From the NCBI RefSeq assembly GCF_030150155.1, contig NZ_JASLGR010000028.1:3703-67702 (forward strand): a stretch of 64,000 nucleotides of DNA, given 5' to 3'. This DNA is from Nocardioides sp. Lineage in GTDB: Bacteria > Actinomycetota > Actinomycetes > Propionibacteriales > Nocardioidaceae. Positions 34,104 through 41,506 of the stretch are shown one piece after another. Position 1 is the first letter of the stretch; every line of letters starts with the position of its first letter. Below the pieces are notes generated by a model that ran no database searches, had not been told where the DNA came from, and was given only the letters and a program-made list of their open reading frames with translations. A program made the translations under genes and the position numbers.

Positions 34104-34961
34104 TCAGCGGAAGACGACGGTCTTGTGGCCGTTGAGCAGGATCCGGGTCTGGGAGTGCCACCGGATCGCCCGGGAGAGCACCTGCGCCTCCACGTCCTTG
34201 CCGGCGGCCACGATCGCCGAGGCCGAGGCGCGGTGGTCCACCCGCATGATGTCCTGCTCGATGATCGGGCCCTCGTCCAGGTCGGCGGTGACGTAGTGCG
34301 CCGTCGCCCCGACCAGCTTCACGCCGCGCTCCCAGGCCTGGTGGTAGGGCTTGGCGCCCTTGAAGCTCGGCAGGAACGAGTGGTGGATGTTGATCGCCTT
34401 GCCCTCGAGCTGGCGGCACAGGTCGTCGGAGAGGATCTGCATGTAGCGGGCCAGCACGACCAGGTCGATCTTGAGCTCGGTGACCAGGCTCATCAGCTTC
34501 GCCTCGGCCTCGGCCTTGGTCTCCTTCGTCACCGGGATGTGGTGGAAGGGGATGCCGTAGTGGTCGGCGAACGGCTTGAGGTCGAGGTGGTTGGAGACGA
34601 TGGCGGGGATCTCGATCTGCAGGTTGCCGGTGCTCCAGCGGAAGAGCAGATCGTTGAGGCAGTGCCCCTCCTTGCTCACCAGGAGCAGCGTGCGGTACGC
34701 CGTGGTGGCGTCCCACAGCGCCCAGGCCATCTCGTAGCGCTCGGCGATCGGGGCGAAGCCGGCGCGCAGGACGGCCTCGGTAACGGCGTCGTCGAGGGTG
34801 GAGAAGTGCACCCGCTGGAAGAAGCGGCCCGAGTCGGGGTCGTTGAACTGCTCGCTCTCCAAGATGTTGCCGGACTTCTCCAGAACGAAGCCGGCCACAG
34901 CGTGGATCAGGCCGGGGGCGTCGGGGCAGTCGATGGTGAGAACGAACTCGGGGCGGGTCAC
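34104..34961 (-). CDS. purU: Formyltetrahydrofolate deformylase
   Basis: The 285-residue enzyme hydrolyses 10-formyl-THF to formate and THF, balancing one-carbon pools. It has an N-terminal ACT domain (about 3-80; FVLTIDCPDAPGLIHAVAGF) and a formyltransferase-like domain with FHHIPVTKETK, YMQILSDDL and the NIHHSFLPSFKGAKPYHQAW block, ending with LNGHKTVVF as PurU proteins do. GTG 34961 is chosen because the ACT domain starts there and TAGACT lies 8 bases upstream. It is divergent from the Rieske gene with only 29 bases between. Confidence 0.93.
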   Translation of the reverse strand: MTRPEFVLTIDCPDAPGLIHAVAGFVLEKSGNILESEQFNDPDSGRFFQRVHFSTLDDAVTEAVLRAGFAPIAERYEMAWALWDATTAYRTLLLVSKEGHCLNDLLFRWSTGNLQIEIPAIVSNHLDLKPFADHYGIPFHHIPVTKETKAEAEAKLMSLVTELKIDLVVLARYMQILSDDLCRQLEGKAINIHHSFLPSFKGAKPYHQAWERGVKLVGATAHYVTADLDEGPIIEQDIMRVDHRASASAIVAAGKDVEAQVLSRAIRWHSQTRILLNGHKTVVFR

Positions 34962-34990
34962 GGGGCAGAAGTCTAGAGGTGCCTGCGAGG

Positions 34991-35335
34991 ATGGCGGACG
35001 TGACGTACATCGAGGTTGCCCCGCTCGCCACGATTCCGGCAGGGGAGGGGATCCGGCTGGTGCCCGAGGGCGAGGTCCCGATCGCTGTCTTCCACACCGA
35101 GGACGGTGAGGTGCTGGCCATCGACGACACCTGCACCCACCAGGAGGCACCGCTGTCCCAGGGGTGGCTGGAGGGCTGCCTGGTGGAGTGCCCGATCCAC
35201 TCCGCGACCTTCGACCTGCGCACCGGTGAGGCCACCCTGCCGGCGACCAAGCCGGTGCGGACCCACGCCGTGGAGATCCGCGACGGCGTGATCTTCGTGG
35301 AGCTCTCCACGGCCGCGCCGAACCTGCCGGCCTGA
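34991..35335 (+). CDS. Rieske [2Fe-2S] ferredoxin-like protein
   Basis: The 114-residue protein has the Rieske ligands in CTHQEAPL and CPIHSATF, 17 residues apart, as in bacterial dioxygenase ferredoxins (BphA3/HcaC-like) and NirD. It would carry electrons to an oxygenase, but no oxygenase gene is adjacent. Start uncertain: ATG 34991 is used; GTG 34979 (in frame, 12 bases upstream) and GTG 35000 are possible. GCGAGG would be best placed for GTG 35000. Confidence 0.82.
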   Translation: MADVTYIEVAPLATIPAGEGIRLVPEGEVPIAVFHTEDGEVLAIDDTCTHQEAPLSQGWLEGCLVECPIHSATFDLRTGEATLPATKPVRTHAVEIRDGVIFVELSTAAPNLPA

Positions 35336-35353
35336 TTCGCTAGCCTTCTCGCC

Positions 35354-35707
35354 GTGATCGACTACGACGGTCGGATCTTCCGGCCGGTCACCACGTCTGC
35401 GAACGCGGAGGTCTCCGAGGAGACGCTCTTCCGCTACCGGCAGCGGCGCAGCGTGGTGACCTCGGCGTACCAGGGTGGACGGATCCTCACCGGCCACCTG
35501 ATCGGGCTGGCCGACGACGCCGGGCGGCTCGAGTTCCGCTACCACCAGCTCACCGTTGACGGCGAGCTGCAGAGCGGTCAGTGCACCTCGGTCCCCGAGG
35601 TGCTCGAGGACGGCCGGATCCGGCTGCACGAGACCTGGCAGTGGTCCTCAGGCGAGGCCGGCACCTCGGTGATCGAAGAGGTGCCGGGGCCGCGTCAGGC
35701 TCGGTGA
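35354..35707 (+). CDS. Small conserved protein, family often labelled n-acetylglutamate synthase
   Basis: The 117-residue protein has the pattern of a short beta-barrel family common in Firmicutes and actinobacteria: DYDGRIFRPVTTSANAEVS, GRILTGHLIGLADDAGRLEF, FRYHQLTVDGELQSG and RLHETWQWSSGEAGTS. The family name in databases (n-acetylglutamate synthase) is doubtful, since no acetyltransferase motif is visible. GTG 35354 lies 7 bases after TAGCCT, so the transcript is probably leaderless. Confidence 0.6.
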   Translation: MIDYDGRIFRPVTTSANAEVSEETLFRYRQRRSVVTSAYQGGRILTGHLIGLADDAGRLEFRYHQLTVDGELQSGQCTSVPEVLEDGRIRLHETWQWSSGEAGTSVIEEVPGPRQAR

Positions 35708-35717
35708 GCCCTCCGGG

Positions 35718-36113
35718 TCAGACCTGGGAGATCTTCTCGATCAGGGCGGTCGTGGAGATCGCGGGCGTGCGCGGCAGGTAGACCACCTCGCAGATGTCAC
35801 TCATCTCGTCGAAGCGGCCGGCCCAGTCGTCGCCCATCACCAGGACGTCGGCGGCGTACTTCTCCAGGTAGTGGCGCTTGAGCTCGAGGCTCTCCTCGAC
35901 GAAGACCTCGTCGACGCCCTTGATCGCGCCGACGATCGCGATCCGCTCGGACTCGGAGAAGACCGGGGCCCGGCCCTTCTTGGAGATGTTGAGCGCGTCG
36001 GCCGACACGCCGACGACGAGACGGTCTCCCAGCTCGGCGGCGCGCTCCAGGATGCGCAGGTGCCCGACGTGGAAGACGTCGTAGGTTCCGAAGGTGACGA
36101 CAGTGCGCAACAT
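35718..36113 (-). CDS. Glycerol-3-phosphate cytidylyltransferase-like enzyme (TagD type)
   Basis: The 131-residue nucleotidyltransferase has the HxGH motif in TFGTYDVFHVGHLRIL, the SESERIAIVGAIKGVDEVF region, VMGDDWAGRFD, and RTPAISTT near the end, equivalent to the RTxGISTT motif. This set is that of TagD, which makes CDP-glycerol from CTP and glycerol 3-phosphate. ATG 36113 is preferred because GAGAGG lies 9 bases upstream; ATG 36122 directly abuts that site. It may supply the glycerophosphotransferase-like enzyme encoded at 27515. Confidence 0.8.
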   Translation of the reverse strand: MLRTVVTFGTYDVFHVGHLRILERAAELGDRLVVGVSADALNISKKGRAPVFSESERIAIVGAIKGVDEVFVEESLELKRHYLEKYAADVLVMGDDWAGRFDEMSDICEVVYLPRTPAISTTALIEKISQV

Positions 36114-36233
36114 GGCCCGCATCCTCTCACCTTGCCAAGGACCCGGCAGAATCGCACTGTGCAGCCAGCCCAGCCCGTGCGGCCGACCACCCGTCATCGC
36201 TCCGAGACCGCCGGCGCGGTGAGAGGGATCTCC

Positions 36234-37475
36234 GTGCCCAGCGAGGGGGACCGGGAGCGACGCCGCGCCCTGCGCCGGATGCGGTCGCTGGCGACCGGGC
36301 TGCTGGTGCTCGCCGCGGTGGTCTTCGTGCTGACCAACGGACGCGACGGCTTCTGGGGCTACGTGAACACCGGGGCCGAGGCCTCGATGGTCGGTGCGAT
36401 CGCCGACTGGTTCGCCGTCACCGCCCTGTTCCGGCACCCGCTCGGGCTGCCGATCCCGCACACCGCCCTGATCCCGCGGCGCAAGGACGAGCTCGGCCAC
36501 GGGCTGGAGACGTTCGTGGGGGAGAACTTCCTCCAGGCCGACATCATCCGCGAGCGGATCGAGAGCGCGACGCCGTCGCTGCGGTTGGCCCGCTGGCTCA
36601 ACCAGCCGGCCAACGCCCGCCGGGTGGTCGACGAGGTCTCCACGGTCGCCGCCGCCGGGCTGGCCCGGGTCCGTGACGAGCATGTCGAGGCGCTGCTGGG
36701 CGAGGCGGTCTTCCCCCGGCTGGCCGCCGAGCCGTTCGCCCCGATCCTCGGCGGGCTGCTGGCCGACGCCGTCGACGACGACCTGCAGCGCGGCCTGGTC
36801 GACCTAGCGCTCGAGGAGCTGCACGGGTGGCTGCTGGAGAACCCCGACACGGTCACCGACGTGCTGGAGGAGCGGGCACCGTGGTGGTCGCCGCAGGCGC
36901 TCAACCACGGCGTGGCCAGCCGCCTGCACCGCGAGATGGTGATCTGGGTCGCCGACATCCGTGACGACCCGCAGCACCGCGCACGCCAGGCCTTCGACTC
37001 CTGGCTGGCCCAGCTGGCGACCAGCCTGCAGAGCGACCCCGAGACCCAGGAGCGCGCCGAGCGGCTCAAGGAGCGCTGGCTCGCCCACCCGCAGGTGCTG
37101 GCCTCGAGCATCTCGGTGTGGAACGCGCTGCGCAACGCCCTCACCGGCGCCCTGCGCGACCCCGACAGCGAGGTCCGCGACCGGCTGGCCGCCGAGCTCT
37201 CCGGCTTCGCCCGCACCCTGGTCGCCGACCAGGCGCTGCAGGAGCGGCTCGACTCACTGGCCAGCGACGCGGCGGTCTTCATCGTGGAGCGCTACGGCTC
37301 GGAGGCGATCGCGATCATCACCCACACGATCGAGAGCTGGGACGGCCAGGAGGCAGCCGAGAAGATCGAGCTGCACGTCGGTCGCGACCTGCAGTTCATC
37401 AGGATCAACGGCACCATCGTGGGTGGCCTGGTCGGTGTGGGCATCCACGCTGTGAGCGTTCTCATCGGCGCATGA
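36234..37475 (+). CDS. DUF445 membrane protein (YjiN-like)
   Basis: The 413-residue protein has a basic N-terminus (ERRRALRRMR), a membrane helix (about 18-36), a second short hydrophobic part with GAEASMVGAIADWFAVTALFR, a long helical domain of about 320 residues, and a C-terminal membrane segment GTIVGGLVGVGIHAVSVLI. This is the DUF445 layout; function unknown. Start GTG 36234 has GAGAGGG 6 bases upstream; GTG 36159 would add 25 residues without support. Confidence 0.8.
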   Translation: MPSEGDRERRRALRRMRSLATGLLVLAAVVFVLTNGRDGFWGYVNTGAEASMVGAIADWFAVTALFRHPLGLPIPHTALIPRRKDELGHGLETFVGENFLQADIIRERIESATPSLRLARWLNQPANARRVVDEVSTVAAAGLARVRDEHVEALLGEAVFPRLAAEPFAPILGGLLADAVDDDLQRGLVDLALEELHGWLLENPDTVTDVLEERAPWWSPQALNHGVASRLHREMVIWVADIRDDPQHRARQAFDSWLAQLATSLQSDPETQERAERLKERWLAHPQVLASSISVWNALRNALTGALRDPDSEVRDRLAAELSGFARTLVADQALQERLDSLASDAAVFIVERYGSEAIAIITHTIESWDGQEAAEKIELHVGRDLQFIRINGTIVGGLVGVGIHAVSVLIGA

Positions 37476-37488
37476 TCCAATAGCGCCC

Positions 37489-37785
37489 ATGCCGTTGTTC
37501 AACCGCCGCAAGAAGCAGATCGAGGCAGAGCCCGAGGCTCCCGCCGCCGACCCCGTTCCGATCAACGGCGACGTGATCCGGCTGGGGCAGTTCCTCAAGC
37601 TGGCGAACCTGGTCGACAACGGCGGCCGGGCCAAGGAGGTCATCGCCGCGGGCGAGGTGCTGGTCAACGGCGAGGTCGAGACCCGCCGTGGTCGCCAGCT
37701 CGGCATCGGCGACGTGGTGCAGTTGGGCAGTCAGCTCGCGACCCCGGTCGACGGGGAGACGTTCGAGGACAACCTGCCCTGGTAG
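37489..37785 (+). CDS. S4-domain RNA-binding protein (YbcJ-like)
   Basis: The 98-residue protein has a charged N-terminus and an S4 fold (about 30-90) with RLGQFLKLANLVDNGGRAKE and AGEVLVNGEVETRRGRQL. S4 modules bind structured RNA, often ribosomal. It starts 13 bases after the DUF445 gene and is followed by a strong terminator. Confidence 0.82.
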   Translation: MPLFNRRKKQIEAEPEAPAADPVPINGDVIRLGQFLKLANLVDNGGRAKEVIAAGEVLVNGEVETRRGRQLGIGDVVQLGSQLATPVDGETFEDNLPW

Positions 37786-37820
37786 GGCGTGGGGGCCCTG
37801 GGTGGGCGCCCTGGGTGGGG

Positions 37821-37876
37821 TGACTGCTGGTCAACGCTCCCCGACTGTGGTCGGGCGAGCGTTGGACCAGCAGTCA
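37821..37876. terminator. Very long hairpin between converging genes
   Basis: A stem of 25 base pairs with two single-base bulges is formed between 37821-37845 and 37850-37876, with loop TGTG. It separates the S4 gene and the FKBP gene and can terminate both. Confidence 0.85.
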
Positions 37877-37895
37877 ACCCGGTGAGGCGGACTGC

Positions 37896-38264
37896 TCAGC
37901 TGACGCCGAGCAGGTCGACCACGAAGATCAGGGTCTCGTTGGGCTTGATCACGCCCAGGTCGCGGCTGCCGTACCCCAGGTGCGGCGGGATGACGAGCTG
38001 GCGGCGGCCGCCGATCTTCATCCCCTGGACGCCGTCGTCCCAGCCCTTGATGACCTGGCCGGTGCCCAGGCGGAACTGGAGCGGCGTGCCCCGGTTGTAG
38101 GACGCGTCGAACTCCTCGCCGCTGCTCAGCGCGACGCCGACGTAGTGCACGGAGACGGTCTTGCCGGCGACGGCCTCCTCGCCGTCACCCTCGACCAGGT
38201 CGGTGATCACCAGGTCGGTGGGCGGGGTGGGGTCGACGAACTCGATCTCAGGCTTCTGGCTCAT
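37896..38264 (-). CDS. FKBP-type peptidyl-prolyl cis-trans isomerase
   Basis: The 122-residue protein is a single cytoplasmic FKBP domain with VSVHYVGVALSSGEEFDAS, VIKGWDDGVQGMKIGGRRQ and IPPHLGYGSRDLG, all typical active-site segments. It has no signal peptide. It stands alone between the terminator and hisN. Confidence 0.92.
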   Translation of the reverse strand: MSQKPEIEFVDPTPPTDLVITDLVEGDGEEAVAGKTVSVHYVGVALSSGEEFDASYNRGTPLQFRLGTGQVIKGWDDGVQGMKIGGRRQLVIPPHLGYGSRDLGVIKPNETLIFVVDLLGVS

Positions 38265-38322
38265 GGGACAACCCTACGGGTTGGGTCCGAGGGCCCGGTG
38301 CGGCGGACTCGCTGCGGGCGGC

Positions 38323-39174
38323 TCAGCGGCCGTGCAGGGGCGTGACTGTGCCGGGGCCGGTGGTCGGCTCGTCGGGGTCGTCGGTGGCCGAGGAGGAGCC
38401 GAGGAAGGAGAGCGCCGCCTCGTGCAGGTGGGTGTTGGTCGCCACGGCGTTGCCGCCCCACGGGCCCGGCGTACCGTCCAGGGAGGTGAAGGTGCCGCCG
38501 GCCTCGGTCACGATCGGCACCAGGGCTGCCATGTCGTAGAGGGCCAGCTCCGGCTCCGCGGCGATGTCGACAGCACCCTCGGCCAGCAGCATGTAGGACC
38601 AGAAGTCACCGAAACCGCGGGTGCGCCACACCCGGCGCATCAGGGCCAGCATCCCGTCGAGGTTGCCGCGCTCCTCCCAGCCGTTCAGGGAGGAGTAGGC
38701 GAAGGAGGCGTCGTCGAGTCGGCGGACGTCGGAGACGTGCAGCTGCGAGGCCTTCATCAGGGACTTGCCGCTCCACGAGCCCTGGCCCGTGCTCGCCCAC
38801 CAGCGCTTGCCCAGCTGGGGGGCCGAGACGACGCTCATCACGACCTCGTCCTCGACGGCCAGCGAGATCAGGGTCGCCCAGACCGGGACGCCGCGGACGT
38901 AGTTCTTGGTGCCGTCGATCGGATCGATGATCCAACGCCGCGAGCTGGTGCCGGTGGTGCCGGTCTCCTCGCCGGTGATGGCGTCACGGGAGCGGGCCTT
39001 GGCCAGGGTGCGACGGATGGACTCCTCGACGGCGCGGTCGGCGTCGCTGACCGGGGTCAGGTCCGGCTTCGTCATCACATGCAGGTCCAGAGCCTTGAAC
39101 CGGTCACTGCTGATCGAGTCGGCGTCGTCGGCGAGCAGGTGTGCCAGCCGCAGGTCGTCCGTGTAGTCCACCAC
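38323..39174 (-). CDS. hisN: Histidinol-phosphatase, inositol monophosphatase family
   Basis: The 283-residue enzyme has the metal motifs GEETG (about 92-96) and IDPIDGTKNYVRG, plus the C-terminal ALYDMAALVPIVTEAGG. These are features of the actinobacterial HisN that removes phosphate from L-histidinol phosphate. GTG 39174 starts the protein; TAGGCT at 39187-39182 ends 7 bases before it and overlaps the rsgA stop codon, which suggests a separate leaderless promoter inside the end of rsgA. The gene otherwise lies in an aroA-rsgA-hisN run. Confidence 0.86.
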   Translation of the reverse strand: MVDYTDDLRLAHLLADDADSISSDRFKALDLHVMTKPDLTPVSDADRAVEESIRRTLAKARSRDAITGEETGTTGTSSRRWIIDPIDGTKNYVRGVPVWATLISLAVEDEVVMSVVSAPQLGKRWWASTGQGSWSGKSLMKASQLHVSDVRRLDDASFAYSSLNGWEERGNLDGMLALMRRVWRTRGFGDFWSYMLLAEGAVDIAAEPELALYDMAALVPIVTEAGGTFTSLDGTPGPWGGNAVATNTHLHEAALSFLGSSSATDDPDEPTTGPGTVTPLHGR

Positions 39175-39184
39175 GGTGCTCAGC

Positions 39185-40204
39185 CTAGTAGTCGGTGACC
39201 GAGCGTGCGGCCAGCAGGCGGCGGAAGGAGTCGACCCGCTCCGGATCGGCCTCACCACGCTCGACCGCCTCGTCGAGCCCGCACTCGGGCTCGTCGACGC
39301 CGTGGGTGCAGCCCCGAGGGCAGTCCTCGGTCATCTCGTCGAGGTCGGGGAAGGCCTCGATCAGGTGCTCGGGCTCGACGTGGGCCAGGCCGAAGGAGCG
39401 GATGCCGGGGGTGTCGATGATCCAGCCGTCGCCACCGGGCAGCGCCAGCATCAGCGCCGAGGTCGAGGTGTGCCGACCGCGACCGGTGACCGCGTTGACC
39501 TTGCCGGTCTCCCGCTCGGCGTCGGGGACCAGCGCGTTGACCAGGGTGGACTTGCCCACCCCGGAGTGGCCGAGCAGCACCGAGGTGCGGCCGGCCAACT
39601 TCTCGCGCAGGTCCGAGATGTCGGTCTCGCCGTCGCTGCGGGGATGCACGTTGCTGGTCACCACCCACGGCACGCCGAGGCTGCGGTACGTCGAGAGCAG
39701 CGTCTCGGGGTCGGCGAGATCGGCCTTGGTCAGGCACAGCAGCGGCGACATGCCGGCGTCGTACGCCGCCACCAGGGCGCGATCGATGAGACCGTGCCGT
39801 GGCTCCGGATCGGCCAGCGCCGTCACCACCACGAGCTGATCGGCGTTGGCGACGATCACCCGCTCGATCGGGTCGTCGTCGTCGGCGGTGCGACGCAGGA
39901 TCGTGCTGCGCTCGCGGACCTCGACGATCCGGGCCAGCGCCCCGTCGACCCCCGAGGTGTCGCCCACCACCCGGACGTGGTCGCCGACCACGACCCCCTT
40001 GCGGCCCAGCGGCCGGGCCTTGACCGCCCAGATCTCGCGGCCCTCGACCATCACGGTGAAGCGGCCGCGGTCGACGGTCAGAACGAGGCCGTCCAGGGCG
40101 TCGTCGTAGGTCGGGCGATCCTTGGTGCGCGGCCGGGTCCGCCGACGAGGACGGTCGTAGTGCTCGATGTCCTCGGTGGAGTACCGGGCGTTGTTGCGCG
40201 CCAT
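39185..40204 (-). CDS. rsgA: Ribosome small-subunit-dependent GTPase A
   Basis: The 339-residue circularly permuted GTPase carries an OB-like N-domain, then G4 CLTKADL before G1 LLGHSGVGKSTLVNAL and G3 IIDTPGIRSFG. A zinc-binding tail CPRGCTHGVDEPEC follows. RsgA assists late 30S maturation. GAGGCGATCC precedes ATG 40204. It lies 14 bases after the aroA stop. Confidence 0.93.
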   Translation of the reverse strand: MARNNARYSTEDIEHYDRPRRRTRPRTKDRPTYDDALDGLVLTVDRGRFTVMVEGREIWAVKARPLGRKGVVVGDHVRVVGDTSGVDGALARIVEVRERSTILRRTADDDDPIERVIVANADQLVVVTALADPEPRHGLIDRALVAAYDAGMSPLLCLTKADLADPETLLSTYRSLGVPWVVTSNVHPRSDGETDISDLREKLAGRTSVLLGHSGVGKSTLVNALVPDAERETGKVNAVTGRGRHTSTSALMLALPGGDGWIIDTPGIRSFGLAHVEPEHLIEAFPDLDEMTEDCPRGCTHGVDEPECGLDEAVERGEADPERVDSFRRLLAARSVTDY

Positions 40205-40218
40205 CGGATCGCCTCGCC

Positions 40219-41478
40219 TCAGTCCTCGAACAGGCTCGCCCAGAAGGGAGCGAAGTCGGTGAAGGTCTTGGAGGTGGTCTCGACGTTCTCCACCTCGACG
40301 CCGTCGACGAGGGCGCCGATCAGGACGCCGGCATGGGCCATCCGGTGGTCGGCGTAGGTGTGGAAGACGCCGCCGTGCAGCGGGGCCGGGGTGATCTCCA
40401 GGCCATCGGGCAGCTCGGTGACCTGGGCGCCCAGGGCGTTGAGCTCGGTGGCCAGGGCGGCGAGCCGGTCGGTCTCGTGGCCGCGGATGTGCGCGATGCC
40501 GGTCAGCCGGCTGGGGGTGGTCGCCAGGGCGCACAGCGCCGCGATCGCCGGGGTGAGCTCGCCGACGGCGTGCAGGTCGGCGACCAGGCCCTGGAGGGTG
40601 CCGCGCTCGGGGCCGGTGACGGTGAGGCCCTCGGCGCCGAAGGTGACGGTGCAGCCCATCCGGGCCAGCAGGTCGCGCAGCTCGTCGCCGGGCTGGGTGG
40701 TGGCCGCGGGCCAGTGCCGCACCGTGACGGTGCCACCGGTCAGGGCGGCCAGGCCGAGGAACGGCGCGGCGTTGGACAGGTCGGGCTCGATCCGGGTGTC
40801 GACCGCGGCGATCGGGCCGGGCTCGACCACCCAGCGCTCCTCCTCGACGTGCACCGTGACGCCGCGCTCGCGCAGCATCTCCAGGGTCATGTCGATGTGC
40901 GGCTGGGACGGGATCGGCGGGCCGACGTGGCGCAGGTCGACGCCGTGGTCGTAGCGGGCACCGGCCAGCAGCAGCGCGGAGACGAACTGCGAGGACGTGC
41001 TGGCGTCGATGGTGGCGGTGCCGCCGTGCACCGCACCGGAGCCTCGCAGCGTGAACGGCAGTGCCTCGCCGTCGACGGCGACGCCGAGCTGGCGCAGTGC
41101 CGACAGGATCTCCCCGACCGGGCGCTGGCGCATGTGCTCGTCCCCGTCGAAGGCGACCGCGCCGGTGCCGAGCGCGGCGATCGGCGGCACGAAGCGCATC
41201 ACGGTGCCGGCCAGGCCGACGTCGATGCCGGCGTCGCGGTCGAAGGGCGCGGGGGTGACCGCCCAGTCCTCGGCGCTGGTGTCGACGGTGGCGCCGAGCG
41301 CCGTGAGGGCGGCGGCCATCAGCAGCGAGTCACGCGAGCGCAGCGCGCCCTGGACCAGCGACGGGCCGTCGGCGATCGCGGCGAGGATCAGGGCACGGTT
41401 GGTCAGTGACTTCGATCCGGGCAGCGTCACGGTGGCGTTGATCGGTCGGTGCGCATGCGGTGCGGGCCAGGGAGTCAC
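40219..41478 (-). CDS. aroA: 3-phosphoshikimate 1-carboxyvinyltransferase (EPSP synthase)
   Basis: The 419-residue enzyme joins phosphoenolpyruvate to shikimate 3-phosphate. It has PGSKSLTNRALILAAIADGP (phosphate binding), AGTVMRFVPPIAAL, DLSNAAPFLG and HRMAHAGVLIGAL. Start: GTG 41478 is chosen because TACCCT (41490-41485) ends 6 bases upstream and homologues begin with WPAPHA-like sequence. GTG 41505, one base after the stop of the sigma-factor gene, is the alternative and would mean coupling to that gene. Confidence 0.94.
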   Translation of the reverse strand: MTPWPAPHAHRPINATVTLPGSKSLTNRALILAAIADGPSLVQGALRSRDSLLMAAALTALGATVDTSAEDWAVTPAPFDRDAGIDVGLAGTVMRFVPPIAALGTGAVAFDGDEHMRQRPVGEILSALRQLGVAVDGEALPFTLRGSGAVHGGTATIDASTSSQFVSALLLAGARYDHGVDLRHVGPPIPSQPHIDMTLEMLRERGVTVHVEEERWVVEPGPIAAVDTRIEPDLSNAAPFLGLAALTGGTVTVRHWPAATTQPGDELRDLLARMGCTVTFGAEGLTVTGPERGTLQGLVADLHAVGELTPAIAALCALATTPSRLTGIAHIRGHETDRLAALATELNALGAQVTELPDGLEITPAPLHGGVFHTYADHRMAHAGVLIGALVDGVEVENVETTSKTFTDFAPFWASLFED

Positions 41479-41506
41479 CGCCCAAGGGTAGCGAGCGGGG
41501 GTCACG

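Noticed and set aside
37789..37820. Short direct repeat GCCCTGGGTGGG before the terminator
   Set aside because: Only two copies in very GC-rich DNA; likely chance or slippage.
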